A stretch of DNA of 54,457 bases. Origin: Pseudomonas gessardii. Lineage in GTDB: Bacteria; Pseudomonadota; Gammaproteobacteria; Pseudomonadales; Pseudomonadaceae. Location of the stretch: NCBI RefSeq assembly GCF_001983165.1, contig NZ_MNPU01000041.1:1-54457 (forward strand), given 5' to 3'. The translations under genes and the position numbers were made by a program. The notes under the pieces were generated by a model. That model searched no databases and had not been told where the DNA came from. It was given only the letters and a program-made list of their open reading frames with translations. Shown in pieces: positions 54,360-54,457 of the stretch (position 1 is the first letter of the stretch; each line of letters begins with the position of its first letter).

Positions 54360-54457
54360 TTATTGAATTGACGCAGGAGCATCATATTGCATAGCCAAGG
54401 CTTTCTGCATCACTTCGCTCATGACTTCGATAGGACATTTGAAATCGAAGCGCTTAC
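54360..54457 (-). mobile_element. IS30-family transposase, C-terminal fragment (runs off window)
   Basis: The minus-strand frame reads KRFDFKCPIEVMSEVMQKAL and stops at 54360, resembling the PRKRxGFKxPxEV tail of IS30-family transposases. Just past the stop, GTGTTGCACTCAGCTCCTGC resembles an IS30-type inverted-repeat end, at about 54335-54357. The element appears to have inserted into the acetyltransferase gene. Only 32 codons are visible, so the family call is tentative. Confidence 0.6.

Larger units (their letters stand above)
45001..54457 (+). mobile_element. Tn7-like transposon with tnsABCD and a second tniQ (far end not in window)
   Basis: From 45001 the sequence leaves the conserved core. 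It has tandem TnsB-type end repeats next to glmS, then tnsA-B-C-D reading away from glmS, as in Tn7. A second TniQ-family gene and damaged cargo follow. All catalytic motifs of TnsA, TnsB and TnsC are present. No tnsE-like or cas gene is seen. The distal end repeats are not found before 54457, so the element continues beyond the window. Confidence 0.93.

Noticed and set aside
51440..54457. CRISPR-associated transposon (cas genes or CRISPR array) near the second TniQ
   Set aside because: No Cas-like protein and no regularly spaced identical repeats are visible up to the window end. It could only exist further along.

Overview
The window is a Pseudomonas chromosome segment centred on the replication origin, most like the P. 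fluorescens group. The gene order matches the conserved Pseudomonas origin region: tsaC-dprA-def-fmt-rsmB-trkA, glyQS, plsC, gyrB-recF-dnaN-dnaA, oriC, rpmH-rnpA-yidD-yidC-mnmE, mnmG-rsmG-parAB, the atp operon, and glmU-glmR-glmS. It also carries P. fluorescens-type REP repeats (GTGGGAGCTGGCTTGCCTGC), ParB parS sites (TGTTCCACGTGGAACA) and GC-rich core codon use.

Layout. 150-8288: housekeeping genes for tRNA modification, translation, K+ transport and DNA repair. A scar at 1934-1987 sits where other pseudomonads keep a LysM-protein gene. 8370-12766: glyQ-glyS-gmhB-plsC. 12936-17790: an accessory sensory block with a CHASE2 histidine kinase, an exported FecR-domain protein, a small exported unknown protein and a divergent OmpR-type regulator. 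17889-24098: gyrB, recF, dnaN and dnaA on the minus strand, with three parS sites in or near this block. 24099-24594: oriC, with four perfect DnaA boxes and an AT-rich unwinding candidate. 24684-28612: rpmH to mnmE. 28613-29160: a second DnaA-box cluster upstream of mnmG. 29161-33395: mnmG-rsmG-parA-parB. 33544-40646: the nine-gene atp operon, with hairpins between several cistrons. 40770-44976: glmU, glmR, glmS.

45001 to the window end: a Tn7-like transposon at the classical attTn7 position, 25 nt after the glmS stop. Its glmS-proximal end carries tandem 20-bp TnsB-type repeats. A compact tnsA-tnsB-tnsC-tnsD operon with intact catalytic motifs follows. A second, separate and much more AT-rich TniQ/TnsD-family gene comes next. 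The element therefore has two candidate target selectors and no visible tnsE or cas gene. The window ends in cargo: a GNAT acetyltransferase gene that has lost its 5' end next to an IS30-family transposase fragment. The far transposon end is not in the window.

How the parts work together: DnaA acts on oriC and probably on the many TTATCCACA boxes spread over nearby genes. ParA and ParB act on the parS sites in the gyrB-recF area. GlmU and GlmS make UDP-GlcNAc precursors. The glmS 3' end doubles as the transposon landing site, and the transposon leaves glmS intact. No tRNA, rRNA or CRISPR array was seen. All functional calls come from reading motifs and synteny; no database search was run.
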